From: Alishewanella agri BL06
GTDB lineage: Bacteria; Pseudomonadota; Gammaproteobacteria; Enterobacterales; Alteromonadaceae
Length of the DNA stretch: 64,000 nucleotides
NCBI RefSeq assembly: GCF_000272005.1
Contig: NZ_AKKU01000009.1
Coordinates: 9,335 to 73,334, forward strand
Reading direction: 5' to 3'
Made by a program: the position numbers and the translations under genes. Below, one piece after another: positions 56,192 through 64,000 of this stretch (position 1 is the first letter of the stretch; every line of letters begins with the position of its first letter). The notes beneath the pieces were generated by a model, which saw only the letters and a list, made by a program, of their open reading frames with translations, searched no databases and was not told where the DNA came from.

Positions 56192-57238
56192 TTATTCAGA
56201 CTTATTTATCGTAGTTAGTTTTACACCGGCTTCAGTTACCAGCAACACCTGTTCTGCAATGGCCAGACCATTTAATACCGCGCGGCCGTCGGCCTGTGAC
56301 TGATCAACAAAGTTCAGTCCGTCATCTTCGCTTAATAACAGCGCCCCGGCGTTACCCGCCAAATAAAGCTTGCCCGAGTCATCTTCAAAAATACTGTTCA
56401 AGGTCGCAGACACCGGTAGCGCAATATCTTGCCAGCTTTCGCCATTATCGGTGCTTCGGAACAGATTACCGCGTAAACCGGCAACCAGCAGCGTTCCGGC
56501 CTGAGTGCGGTGAATATCAAACAAAGAACCATTATAGAACTCCTCCAGCCGGCGCCAACTTTCACCGGCATCTTCACTGATGGCAACAAAACCGGCTTCG
56601 CCGACCATCAGGATTTGCTGACCAGCAACAATTAAGCGGTTAAAATGCGGTAATACTGACTCACGCTCCAGTAAATAACCTTCCGGATCGGTCTCTTCCA
56701 GCTCTGCCAAAAACTCCTGATCATCAACCGAGGCCAGTGACAGGTAAAACGCCTTGTCCCAAGTATTACCACCATCATTAGTGGTAAAGAACATGCCATA
56801 GGCACCGACCGCCATACCGCGCTGCCGGTCAAAGAAATAAACATCCATCAGCGGTTTATCTGTTTCCGGCAAAAACTGTTGGATTTGCCAGGTTTTTCCG
56901 CCATCCTGACTATGCAGAATGGTGGCATCATGCCCGACCGCCCAACCATAATCCGCATCAGTAAAATACACTGAGGTTAACAGTGACTGCACAGGCACCT
57001 GTGCCTGCTGCCAGTTCGTGCCATCCTGACTCAGCAAAATATGACCACGGTCGCCTACAGCTGCAAACTGACCGTTGGTGATTTCCACCACATCAGTCAG
57101 TAAGCTTTTCGCTGCCAGCGGTACCATAAAGGCCGGTTTGGCCTCGCCAGGCGGCAAAGCCGACTGTTCGGTCATCGCCGCAGCCAGTGGTGTCAAGGCT
57201 AACGCCGACAAACAGCCGGCAAGTAAATACTTATGCAT
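56192..57238 (-). CDS. YCF48-like beta-propeller protein, exported
   Basis: A 348-residue protein with a signal peptide (LAGCLSALALTPLAAA). The mature part is a repeating beta-propeller with BNR/Asp-box motifs (SQDGGKTW, TNDGGNTW, SEDAGESW, STDNGESW) as in YCF48/HCF136, a photosystem II assembly factor of plants and cyanobacteria. In heterotrophic proteobacteria the role is unknown, but this family sits next to DUF1302, DUF1329 and RND genes. Probably periplasmic and a partner of the RND protein. Confidence 0.87.
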   Translation of the reverse strand: MHKYLLAGCLSALALTPLAAAMTEQSALPPGEAKPAFMVPLAAKSLLTDVVEITNGQFAAVGDRGHILLSQDGTNWQQAQVPVQSLLTSVYFTDADYGWAVGHDATILHSQDGGKTWQIQQFLPETDKPLMDVYFFDRQRGMAVGAYGMFFTTNDGGNTWDKAFYLSLASVDDQEFLAELEETDPEGYLLERESVLPHFNRLIVAGQQILMVGEAGFVAISEDAGESWRRLEEFYNGSLFDIHRTQAGTLLVAGLRGNLFRSTDNGESWQDIALPVSATLNSIFEDDSGKLYLAGNAGALLLSEDDGLNFVDQSQADGRAVLNGLAIAEQVLLVTEAGVKLTTINKSE

Positions 57239-57290
57239 AAATCAGTCACACACTCAGTTTATCAAGGCCAGACGACAGGCGCCTGCAGTT

Positions 57291-57319
57291 AAAAAAAAGG
57301 CTGGCTTGCGCCAGCCTTT
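57291..57319 (-). terminator. Terminator between DUF1329 and YCF48 genes
   Basis: AAAGGCTGG / CCAGCCTTT with a 6-base loop and eight T residues on the minus strand, 15 bases after the DUF1329 stop. It should strongly reduce readthrough into the YCF48-RND pair, so those two are probably less expressed than DUF1302-DUF1329. Confidence 0.88.
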
Positions 57320-57333
57320 CTCAGCTTTCCACT

Positions 57334-58695
57334 TTAACGGGTCCCCTCACGACGCAGCGAGGCTGGCGTGAAATCATTATCTGACAAGGTTACCGAGAAA
57401 TCATACATCCGATCTTCGTTATCCAGACCGATCGCGATATAACGGCGCGAGTTCAAGTCATGGTAAACCTCTAACGTACTCCAATGTGTTGGCACTTCGT
57501 AGTAGTTCAGACCATGAGCTACCGCTACGCGATATAAATCGCCACGGTTGTCATACAGATCGGCAACATGAATTTGCCAGCTATCCTCATCGATAAAGAA
57601 TACGCGCTTACCATAAACATGGCGGGTGCCTTCTTTCAGCGTTGCCTCAACCACCCAGACCCGGTGTTTTTCATACCGTACGTGCTCTGGATTAATATGG
57701 CCAGCCATCAGGATATCGGCATACTTCAACTCTTTGCTGTGCAGCTTGTAATCGTTATAAGCGATATACATTTCCTGCTTACCCTTTAACTCCCAGTTAT
57801 AACGATCTGGTGAACCGTTAAACATATCGAAGTCATCGGTGGTACGCAGACCATCAGAGGCCGTACCCGGCGCATCATAAGCTACGTTTGGTGCACGACG
57901 AACCCGGCGCTGACCGGTGTTATAAGTCCAGGCCTGACGCGGTGTCGCCACCTGATCCATGGTTTCATGTACCAGCAGCGCAGTACCGGCCAAACGGGCT
58001 GGTGTGGTTACGCTTTGCTTGAAGCGGAACAGGATGTTTTCTGCTTGCAGTACTTCAGGGGTCGCATCCGGGTGGGAATACTTAAACATAATCTGCTCGT
58101 CAAAGCCGATAATGGTATAAGCGCCCTGCGCAGTTGGTGCAGCCTGGCCACCATTACGGCTAGCCGCAACACCACGGTAACGGACGATATGGTTCCATAT
58201 CGCTTCCAGACCGTTGCTTGGGATTGGGAACGGAATACCAATAGCCGCATTTTTCAGACCGTTACCGCCCTGCACCAACTCGGCCTGCGCAGCAATACGT
58301 TTAGTCGCATCATAGAAATATTGCGGAAAAGAGGCACTGCGACGTGTTGGATACACGTTCATCTTAAAGGTATCTGGATACAGATCAAATAAGGCAATCT
58401 GGCCCGGACTTAAAAACTGACGGTACTGATCCAGGTTCGCCTTGCTGATAGTGAACAATACCTTATCGTCAGCAAAGGGGTTGGGGTGATGATCGCCAGG
58501 TTTATAACCAGCAGGGGCGGCTTGAATACCGCCAGTCCATTCCGGAATAGTGCCGGCAGCATTACCCGCCTTCTCAGCACCAACCGCCGTTAAATCTTGT
58601 CCCAGACGCGCAACCTGATCGGCAGGTAACTTCGCTAAGGCGTTACAACTGAACACCAGCGCTACGGCTGATGCTAACAGGGTGAGTTTTTTCAT
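57334..58695 (-). CDS. DUF1329 outer-membrane-associated protein
   Basis: A 453-residue protein of the DUF1329 family, which is structurally related to LolB-like lipid carriers. A signal peptide (LLASAVALVFSCNALA) precedes the mature start at KLPADQVARLGQDLTAVGAEKAGN, a characteristic segment. Family blocks NPFADDKVLFTI and YPTRRSASFPQYFYDATK are present. It follows the DUF1302 gene by 16 bases. A role in moving a hydrophobic compound or lipid across the periplasm is an inference from the fold and the neighbours. Confidence 0.88.
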   Translation of the reverse strand: MKKLTLLASAVALVFSCNALAKLPADQVARLGQDLTAVGAEKAGNAAGTIPEWTGGIQAAPAGYKPGDHHPNPFADDKVLFTISKANLDQYRQFLSPGQIALFDLYPDTFKMNVYPTRRSASFPQYFYDATKRIAAQAELVQGGNGLKNAAIGIPFPIPSNGLEAIWNHIVRYRGVAASRNGGQAAPTAQGAYTIIGFDEQIMFKYSHPDATPEVLQAENILFRFKQSVTTPARLAGTALLVHETMDQVATPRQAWTYNTGQRRVRRAPNVAYDAPGTASDGLRTTDDFDMFNGSPDRYNWELKGKQEMYIAYNDYKLHSKELKYADILMAGHINPEHVRYEKHRVWVVEATLKEGTRHVYGKRVFFIDEDSWQIHVADLYDNRGDLYRVAVAHGLNYYEVPTHWSTLEVYHDLNSRRYIAIGLDNEDRMYDFSVTLSDNDFTPASLRREGTR

Positions 58696-58711
58696 AATTC
58701 GCGCTCGTCCC

Positions 58712-60787
58712 TTAAATAGAGTATTTAATATTGAAAGAAATAAAATCTCGGTCTTCGGTATTGTTAGTCGTACCTACACCACCCCAGAACCAGTTATAGC
58801 TTAATTCACCAGACCATTTGTTCAGGTAATCGAAAGACACCGCGTAAGACGCAGACTTACGATCTTTAACAAACATAAACAGTGGATCAGGCGTGATACC
58901 GTTCACATCATGTGAGAACACCAGACGCTGTGATAAGTTCACCCCGGCGAATACGTTGTTATAATCGGCTTTGGCCAGAATACGGTAGCCCCAGGCTGAC
59001 GCTGTTGGGAATGGATTGGTTTCCGGGCCATTTGATAAGCCAGTGTGTAAACCGGTTGACGGACCATTGGCGCCAATCAGCGGCGCACCGCTACGGTCGG
59101 TATTAGGGCCGTTTAAACGCAGTACATCTTCAGCTGGCATATCGTTGATGCGGATACCACCTACTTCCGCTAACATCGTAAAGTTATCGGCACCTAAGCT
59201 TGGTCCAAACAGGTGGGTAAAGGTCATCTGTGCCTGAATGGTGTCACGCAGAATATAACCCTGCGCGTAATTGCCTGGAGTGGCTTTCGAACCAATAAAA
59301 CGGCCTAATTGTGAAATCCCGGCCAGATCCGGACGAATGCCCGCATTAGCCAGCTGCTCCGGCATACCGGCATACAGAATTTCTACGTCGTCAATTTGCA
59401 GTGGCTCGTCCTGACGGTAAGCAATTTCACCGGCGACTGAGGTGGTGCCCAGGTTGGTGTTAAAGCTAAAACCATACAGTTTGATATCTTCCGGATACTC
59501 CAGTAAGCCTTTGGAGAAAGCGCGTAGGTTTTGCACGTTCTGAGCGCTCAGGTTGCCAGCGTTCTGTACCAGATAACCCAGATCGGCCTGGATGGCGGCA
59601 GCACCAAAGTTTGATGCCACACCGGAAATAACAGGTACCCGGCTATGGTAGTTCATATAGTACAACGCAAACTCGGTATCACCCAGATTTGGCGCAAAAT
59701 ATTCTAATTTCACACCGTACTGACCACCGTCTTCCGGCTTGATTTCACCCGCATCACCCGCCGGGCGCAGCGCGACCTTAGTTGGGTAAGCAAGATAAAG
59801 TTGCGACGCCTGCGTCGGCGTAATCTGACCAGCAGCTAACGCCGCACCTAAACCATTCAGGTTTTGTAACACGAAAGCCAAATCGATATCCGGGTTACCC
59901 GAGAAACCTAACTGGATATTCTGCGCATAACCGCCGCGACCCGCGAAGTCGTTGGTTGAAAAGTAAGTGCCTGGGGGGGGTAAATAACTTTCCTGCCAGC
60001 TGTATTGGTAGAACAGTTCAGCTGACAATTGATCTGTTAAGCCGACCGCTAAAGTCACCATGCCAGTTGGGATAAAGGCTTCTTTTAAGTCAGCGCCCGG
60101 TGCCCGCAAAATACCCACATCGACCGGCGTGATATTAATACCGTGTGGAATAAAGGTGCTTTCGCCCCAGCTGAGTACCTGGTTACCAACGCGGACAGTG
60201 ACCGGGTTCATGCCATCATTAAAGGCGAAATTGCCATAAATGTAAGCATCCAGCAGGCGCACGTCTTTACAGGCTAACTCACTGGATCTTTTATCCTCAC
60301 AAGGGTCAACCTTGTTACCGCTTAACGGGTTGGTGTAAGCAAATTTGCCATCATTTAACGCCGTGTCGTAGAAATACATAAAACGGCTAAAGAAACCGAT
60401 ATTATCTTTTTTGATTGAAAGTTCATGTAAGCCTTTGAACATGCTACTGAACATATCACCACGGTCAAAATTCAGGTTGCCAGCATCACCATTGCTGGAA
60501 TAGCCGCCTGGCTGAGCCCAGATATCTGCGGAGGGGTAGATCACGTTGGTCGCAGCGTTATAACCGGTCCAGTTAAAGCGTGGATGGTTAACTTTTGCAA
60601 TGGTATCCCAGTTACGCTCTTCAGTACGCCAGCTGGCACCGTAAGAGAAAGTTGAGTCAAACACCACTTCAACATCACCGAAATTGAATGTGGCTGCCTG
60701 AGCCGGTGCATAAGACAGCATTAACAGCGCAGTAGTAATACCGGCTGCCAATGGGCTTTTAGCAAAGCGGATTGGCCTTTTCTTCAT
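58712..60787 (-). CDS. DUF1302 outer-membrane protein
   Basis: A 691-residue DUF1302 protein with a signal peptide (LAAGITTALLMLSYAPAQA). The mature part starts ATFNFGDVEVVFDSTFSYG and has the alternating beta-strand pattern and aromatic C terminus (ISFNIKYSI) of an outer-membrane barrel. First gene of the cluster; the strong GGGGGGAG ribosome site is part of a 7-G run. An 8-C run (59973-59980) lies inside the gene near residue 270 (YLPPPG), where one-base slips would break the frame. Function unknown; the family has been linked to hydrophobic substrates by context. Confidence 0.88.
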   Translation of the reverse strand: MKKRPIRFAKSPLAAGITTALLMLSYAPAQAATFNFGDVEVVFDSTFSYGASWRTEERNWDTIAKVNHPRFNWTGYNAATNVIYPSADIWAQPGGYSSNGDAGNLNFDRGDMFSSMFKGLHELSIKKDNIGFFSRFMYFYDTALNDGKFAYTNPLSGNKVDPCEDKRSSELACKDVRLLDAYIYGNFAFNDGMNPVTVRVGNQVLSWGESTFIPHGINITPVDVGILRAPGADLKEAFIPTGMVTLAVGLTDQLSAELFYQYSWQESYLPPPGTYFSTNDFAGRGGYAQNIQLGFSGNPDIDLAFVLQNLNGLGAALAAGQITPTQASQLYLAYPTKVALRPAGDAGEIKPEDGGQYGVKLEYFAPNLGDTEFALYYMNYHSRVPVISGVASNFGAAAIQADLGYLVQNAGNLSAQNVQNLRAFSKGLLEYPEDIKLYGFSFNTNLGTTSVAGEIAYRQDEPLQIDDVEILYAGMPEQLANAGIRPDLAGISQLGRFIGSKATPGNYAQGYILRDTIQAQMTFTHLFGPSLGADNFTMLAEVGGIRINDMPAEDVLRLNGPNTDRSGAPLIGANGPSTGLHTGLSNGPETNPFPTASAWGYRILAKADYNNVFAGVNLSQRLVFSHDVNGITPDPLFMFVKDRKSASYAVSFDYLNKWSGELSYNWFWGGVGTTNNTEDRDFISFNIKYSI

Positions 60788-61110
60788 TTTGTTGTCTCCC
60801 CCCCTGTCCCGACAGGTAGTTATATGTTCTTTTTTATTTATTGTCCTGAGCCGCCATCATAGCCGCATCAGTTCCTTTCATTAAAATAATTACATCATTT
60901 GTAAGCGTTAGCAAGGTTTGCCAAGAGGTAAATCTGTTGATTTTTATTCATTTTTTGCCCTTTTACACTGAGAACTCTCAGCTGCTGCCGTCAGCTAGTT
61001 TAATCATGGAGATCAGACCAGCTGCCCCACGGGCTAAGCTAATGAAATTAAAGGTCAAACCAGCTAATAAAGCAAGCTAATGTTTTAATCTTGCGTTTAA
61101 AGTATATACT
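60788..61110 (-). promoter_or_regulatory. Upstream region of the DUF1302 operon
   Basis: A 323-base AT-rich gap with no gene. It holds the 5' region of DUF1302 and the end of the DUF2835 gene. No clear operator or terminator could be named; a 7-G ribosome-site run is at its left edge. Confidence 0.5.
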
Positions 61111-61335
61111 CTAACTAATTTTTTCCAGCTGCAAAAAATCCCCCGCCGCATTTACGGTCAGCCTGAAACGACCGTGGATCCCCAGCTGGCTTAAATAGGG
61201 TTGGAAATGCCGGAAGGCTAACTGGATACGCTCGCCGCTGTCCGCAGTGACGATGACATAACGCACCTCACCGCGATAATAGCGCTGGCACTTTTCTGCT
61301 GATAAAAAAGCGCCAAACAGATAGCTACGGTTCAT
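61111..61335 (-). CDS. DUF2835 small protein
   Basis: A 74-residue DUF2835 protein. The family has the fold of a small beta barrel and is uncharacterised. The conserved YYRGEVRYVIVTADSGE and FRLTVNAAGDFLQLEKI segments are present. Its ATG overlaps the pepN stop (ATGA), so it is translated with pepN. Confidence 0.85.
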   Translation of the reverse strand: MNRSYLFGAFLSAEKCQRYYRGEVRYVIVTADSGERIQLAFRHFQPYLSQLGIHGRFRLTVNAAGDFLQLEKIS

Positions 61336-63905
61336 GTCAGGCTCTTACTCACCTTTTCATAAAGATCATCTGACATAGCACTACCGCTGGCTAACTGCTG
61401 TAGTAGCTGCCGCAACAACTGCTGACGGTGTTGATCATAACGTTGCCATGATAGTAGTGGTGTGATCAGGCGGGCAGCAAGCTGTGGGTTCACGGCATCT
61501 AATCTGGCTACGACACTGGCCACTAAGCGGTAACCCTGGCCATCAGCACGATGAAACTGCTGTGGGTTACGCAAAGAAAAGGCAGAGAACAGAGCCCGAA
61601 CCCGGTTCGGATTTTTCCAGCTAAAGGCCGGATGCGCAGTAAGCTGCTCCAGCTTGGTAAACACCTGCTCACTCGGTAGGGTTGCGACCAGGCTAAAGTA
61701 TTTATCCAAGACTTGCACATCGTCAGCGAAGCGCTCAGCCAACCGGGACAAACGGCTGTCGTTTGCGGCCAGTACCGCTGACTGGCCAGCACGCAGCGCC
61801 GCTAGTTGATCGGTAATATTATCAGCCTGTTGAAACTGCTGCTCCACCAGCTCCTCACCAGCATCGGTATGAGCCAGATAACTTAAACACAGCCCCCTCA
61901 GCGCACGTTGCCCTACCTGCTGTTGTTGATATTGATAGGGTGCAAACAGCAGCTGCTGATAACAATAGCTAAAATCATCCTGCAATAGCGTCGCGAGCTG
62001 AAGAGTCAAATGTTGTAACGCATCCAGCAAGGCATCAACCGGGATCGGTTGATACTGCCCGGCCAAGGTCTCAAAATCAGGTAACTGCAATAGTTCCGCG
62101 GTCAACGCCAGGTCCTGCAGCGGCTGACGCAATAACTGACGATAGAAAGCCAGCAACTCAGTTGACAGTTGCGGCAGCTCATTACTGCGCAGTGCCTGAC
62201 GCAGCATCAAACTCCAATACTGCTGCATCGCATCCCAGCGGGCAAAGCCATTGCTGGCTTGTGCGGCAATACTGAGCCACTGCTCTGCTGTATACTGACA
62301 GTGCAGTTTCACCGGTGCCGAGAAATCTTCCAGCCAAACCACCAAGGGTGCTGTCGCAATCTCAGCTATCACAAATTCCTGAGTCGCTGCCGTTAGCACC
62401 AGCAAGGCTTGTTGGCGCAGCTTTGTTTGTGGTTGCAAAATTTCGATTTTTACCGGAATCACCAATGGCTGCTTGCTGTGCTGATCCGCAGTTGCCGGCG
62501 TATGCTGAGTCAAGGTTAAGCGTAATTGTTGCGCAGCGGCATCGTAAACCTGAGTTACGCTAACTTCTGGCGTACCGGACTGGCTGTACCACAAGCGGAA
62601 TTGCTGTAAATCAACACCACTGGCATCCTGCATCGCCTGCACAAAATCATCACAGGTAACCGCCTGACCATCGTGACGTTCAAGATATAGCTGATGCCCG
62701 GCAGTAAAACGCTCGCGTCCGAGCAGCGTTTGCAACATCCGGATCACCTCAGCACCCTTATCGTAGACGGTGACGGTATAGAAATTATTCATTTCCAATA
62801 CTTGCTCTGGACGGATCGGGTGCGCCATAGGACTGGCATCCTCGGCAAACTGTGCGGTGCGAATCAGCTTCACTGCATCTATCCGGCTTAAGGTGGCAGA
62901 AGCCATATCAGCACTAAATTCCTGATCGCGGAATACCGTCAGCCCCTCTTTTAAACTCAGCTGAAACCAGTCGCGGCAGGTGACACGGTTACCGGTCCAG
63001 TTATGAAAATATTCATGACCAATAATCGACTCGATATGATAGTAATCGTTATCGGTGGCAGTTTGTTCATCCGCCAGTACATATTTACTGTTAAAAATAT
63101 TCAGGCCTTTATTTTCCATGGCCCCCATATTAAAGAAATCAACCGCCACTACCATATAGCGATCCAAGTCATATTCCAGACCAAACCGCTGTTCGTCCCA
63201 ACGCATCGCACGCTGCAGCGCAGCCAGTGCAAAAGCAGCACGGCGGCCCTTGCCTTTTTCAACAAAAAATTCCAGCACCACCTCGCGGCCACTGGCGGTG
63301 ACAAAGCGATCCGCCAGCACATCAAAATCACCGGCGACCAGGGCAAACAAATAGCTGGGTTTAGGAAAAGGATCATGCCAGGTTACTGCTGTGCGGCCAT
63401 CAGCTAATTGTTCAGTGGCAATCTTATTGCCATTGGACAGTAAAAACGGCAGCTGAGCCTGGTCTGCGACAATAGTAGTCGTAAAAACTGACAGCACATC
63501 GGGACGGTCCGGATAATAAGTAATACGCCGAAAACCCTCAGCTTCACACTGAGTACAATAGACGCCATCGGCCAGATACAACCCCTCTAGCGCAGTATTC
63601 TGTTCCGGGTTAAGTTGCGTTACCACTTCCAGGATGCCAACGTCACCCGGCTCATTAATCGCCAACCCTTTATCACTAAGCTGATAAGCGTCTTCGCCAA
63701 GCGGTGCATCATTTAGCCGGATGCTGATTAACTGCAGCGCCTGGCCATCCAGCCACAAACTGCCAGCCGTCTGCCGTCGGAACTTTAATTTACTGTAGAC
63801 CCGGGTTGCGACCGGATCCAATTCCACACGTAACAGGGTTTGCTCAATAACAAAAGCCGGGGCTTGATAGTCAACTAAACGTTTTGGCTGACGGATTTCA
63901 CTCAT
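61332..63905 (-). CDS. pepN: Aminopeptidase N
   Basis: An 857-residue M1 zinc aminopeptidase that removes N-terminal residues from peptides in the cytoplasm. GAMENKGLNIF near 256-266 is the exopeptidase motif, and HEYFHNWTGNRVTCRDWF near 293 with the later Glu of LKEGLTVFRD gives the zinc site. C-terminal helical region as in E. coli PepN (870 residues). ATG start. Upstream there is a terminator of a further minus-strand gene. Confidence 0.96.
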   Translation of the reverse strand: MSEIRQPKRLVDYQAPAFVIEQTLLRVELDPVATRVYSKLKFRRQTAGSLWLDGQALQLISIRLNDAPLGEDAYQLSDKGLAINEPGDVGILEVVTQLNPEQNTALEGLYLADGVYCTQCEAEGFRRITYYPDRPDVLSVFTTTIVADQAQLPFLLSNGNKIATEQLADGRTAVTWHDPFPKPSYLFALVAGDFDVLADRFVTASGREVVLEFFVEKGKGRRAAFALAALQRAMRWDEQRFGLEYDLDRYMVVAVDFFNMGAMENKGLNIFNSKYVLADEQTATDNDYYHIESIIGHEYFHNWTGNRVTCRDWFQLSLKEGLTVFRDQEFSADMASATLSRIDAVKLIRTAQFAEDASPMAHPIRPEQVLEMNNFYTVTVYDKGAEVIRMLQTLLGRERFTAGHQLYLERHDGQAVTCDDFVQAMQDASGVDLQQFRLWYSQSGTPEVSVTQVYDAAAQQLRLTLTQHTPATADQHSKQPLVIPVKIEILQPQTKLRQQALLVLTAATQEFVIAEIATAPLVVWLEDFSAPVKLHCQYTAEQWLSIAAQASNGFARWDAMQQYWSLMLRQALRSNELPQLSTELLAFYRQLLRQPLQDLALTAELLQLPDFETLAGQYQPIPVDALLDALQHLTLQLATLLQDDFSYCYQQLLFAPYQYQQQQVGQRALRGLCLSYLAHTDAGEELVEQQFQQADNITDQLAALRAGQSAVLAANDSRLSRLAERFADDVQVLDKYFSLVATLPSEQVFTKLEQLTAHPAFSWKNPNRVRALFSAFSLRNPQQFHRADGQGYRLVASVVARLDAVNPQLAARLITPLLSWQRYDQHRQQLLRQLLQQLASGSAMSDDLYEKVSKSLT

Positions 63906-63940
63906 ACTGCAGATCCCTACTTCATATACTGTCTTAAGGT

Positions 63941-63970
63941 AAAAAGCCTGAATCTCTTCAGGCTTTTTTC
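63941..63970 (-). terminator. Terminator before pepN
   Basis: AAAAGCCTGAA / TTCAGGCTTTT with a 4-base loop and T tracts at both ends, one base after the stop of the gene entering from the right edge. It works in either direction. Confidence 0.85.
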
Positions 63971-64000
63971 TTAGCTATTTTTACCGGCCAAACCTGGCAA
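63971..64000 (-). CDS. 3' end of a gene cut by the right edge
   Basis: On the minus strand the last 30 bases read LPGLAGKNS and then TAA, immediately followed by the terminator at 63941-63970. This arrangement fits the final codons of a gene whose body lies beyond the window. Product unknown. Confidence 0.4.
   Translation of the reverse strand: MPGLAGKNS

Overview
The window looks like the chromosome of a marine or freshwater gammaproteobacterium of the Rheinheimera/Arsukibacterium/Alishewanella group (Alteromonadales-like Chromatiaceae). This is an inference from gene content and order (zapC next to pyrD, sppA followed by ansA, DUF349 with DUF1315, a giant NAD-glutamate dehydrogenase, the DUF1302/DUF1329/YCF48/RND set) and a GC content near 50 percent. 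No rRNA or marker gene settles it. Almost every base is in dense, ordinary chromosomal genes; two stretches are accessory.

Layout. 1-8.9 kb: nitroreductase ydjA, glycogen synthesis genes glgC-glgA and 2,4-dienoyl-CoA reductase fadH on the minus strand, then signal peptide peptidase sppA and L-asparaginase ansA on the plus strand. 8.9-12.6 kb: accessory region holding an array of about 30-bp palindromic repeats, a Phd antitoxin with a ParE toxin broken by a stop codon, an orphan Rhs tip ending in an HExxH domain with a one-base-overlapping exported protein that is probably its immunity factor, and a tyrosine recombinase remnant. Repeats on the left and right of this region face opposite ways. 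12.6-19.4 kb: a tightly packed minus-strand run from a PlsC-like acyltransferase to a DUF349 protein. 19.6 kb: tRNA-Pro(GGG).

20-25 kb: second accessory stretch. An exported Mn-type superoxide dismutase is followed by a 107-bp direct duplication (sodA terminator plus the first codons of yaeQ) that flanks about 2.2 kb of inserted DNA, which holds a lipoprotein and an MNT/HEPN pair. Intact yaeQ follows, then a second, unrelated-looking MNT/HEPN pair. The ancestral order was probably sodA-yaeQ.

25-48.7 kb: housekeeping genes including GST, dcd, apbC, metG with an MFS transporter, a quinone oxidoreductase, rlmI, a PilZ protein, hrpA, a CBS protein, divergent isoaspartyl peptidase and gamma-glutamyltranspeptidase, a periplasmic binding protein, a PHB-depolymerase-like esterase, and the minus-strand run pyrD, zapC, cls, methyltransferase. 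48.8-64 kb: NAD-glutamate dehydrogenase, the envelope cluster DUF1302-DUF1329-YCF48-RND, pepN with a DUF2835 gene, and the last codons of a further minus-strand gene at the right edge.

The best candidates for undescribed biology are the Rhs metallopeptidase-like tip with its periplasmic partner, the inverted repeat-bounded island around it, and the yaeQ insertion locus with its two HEPN/MNT modules.
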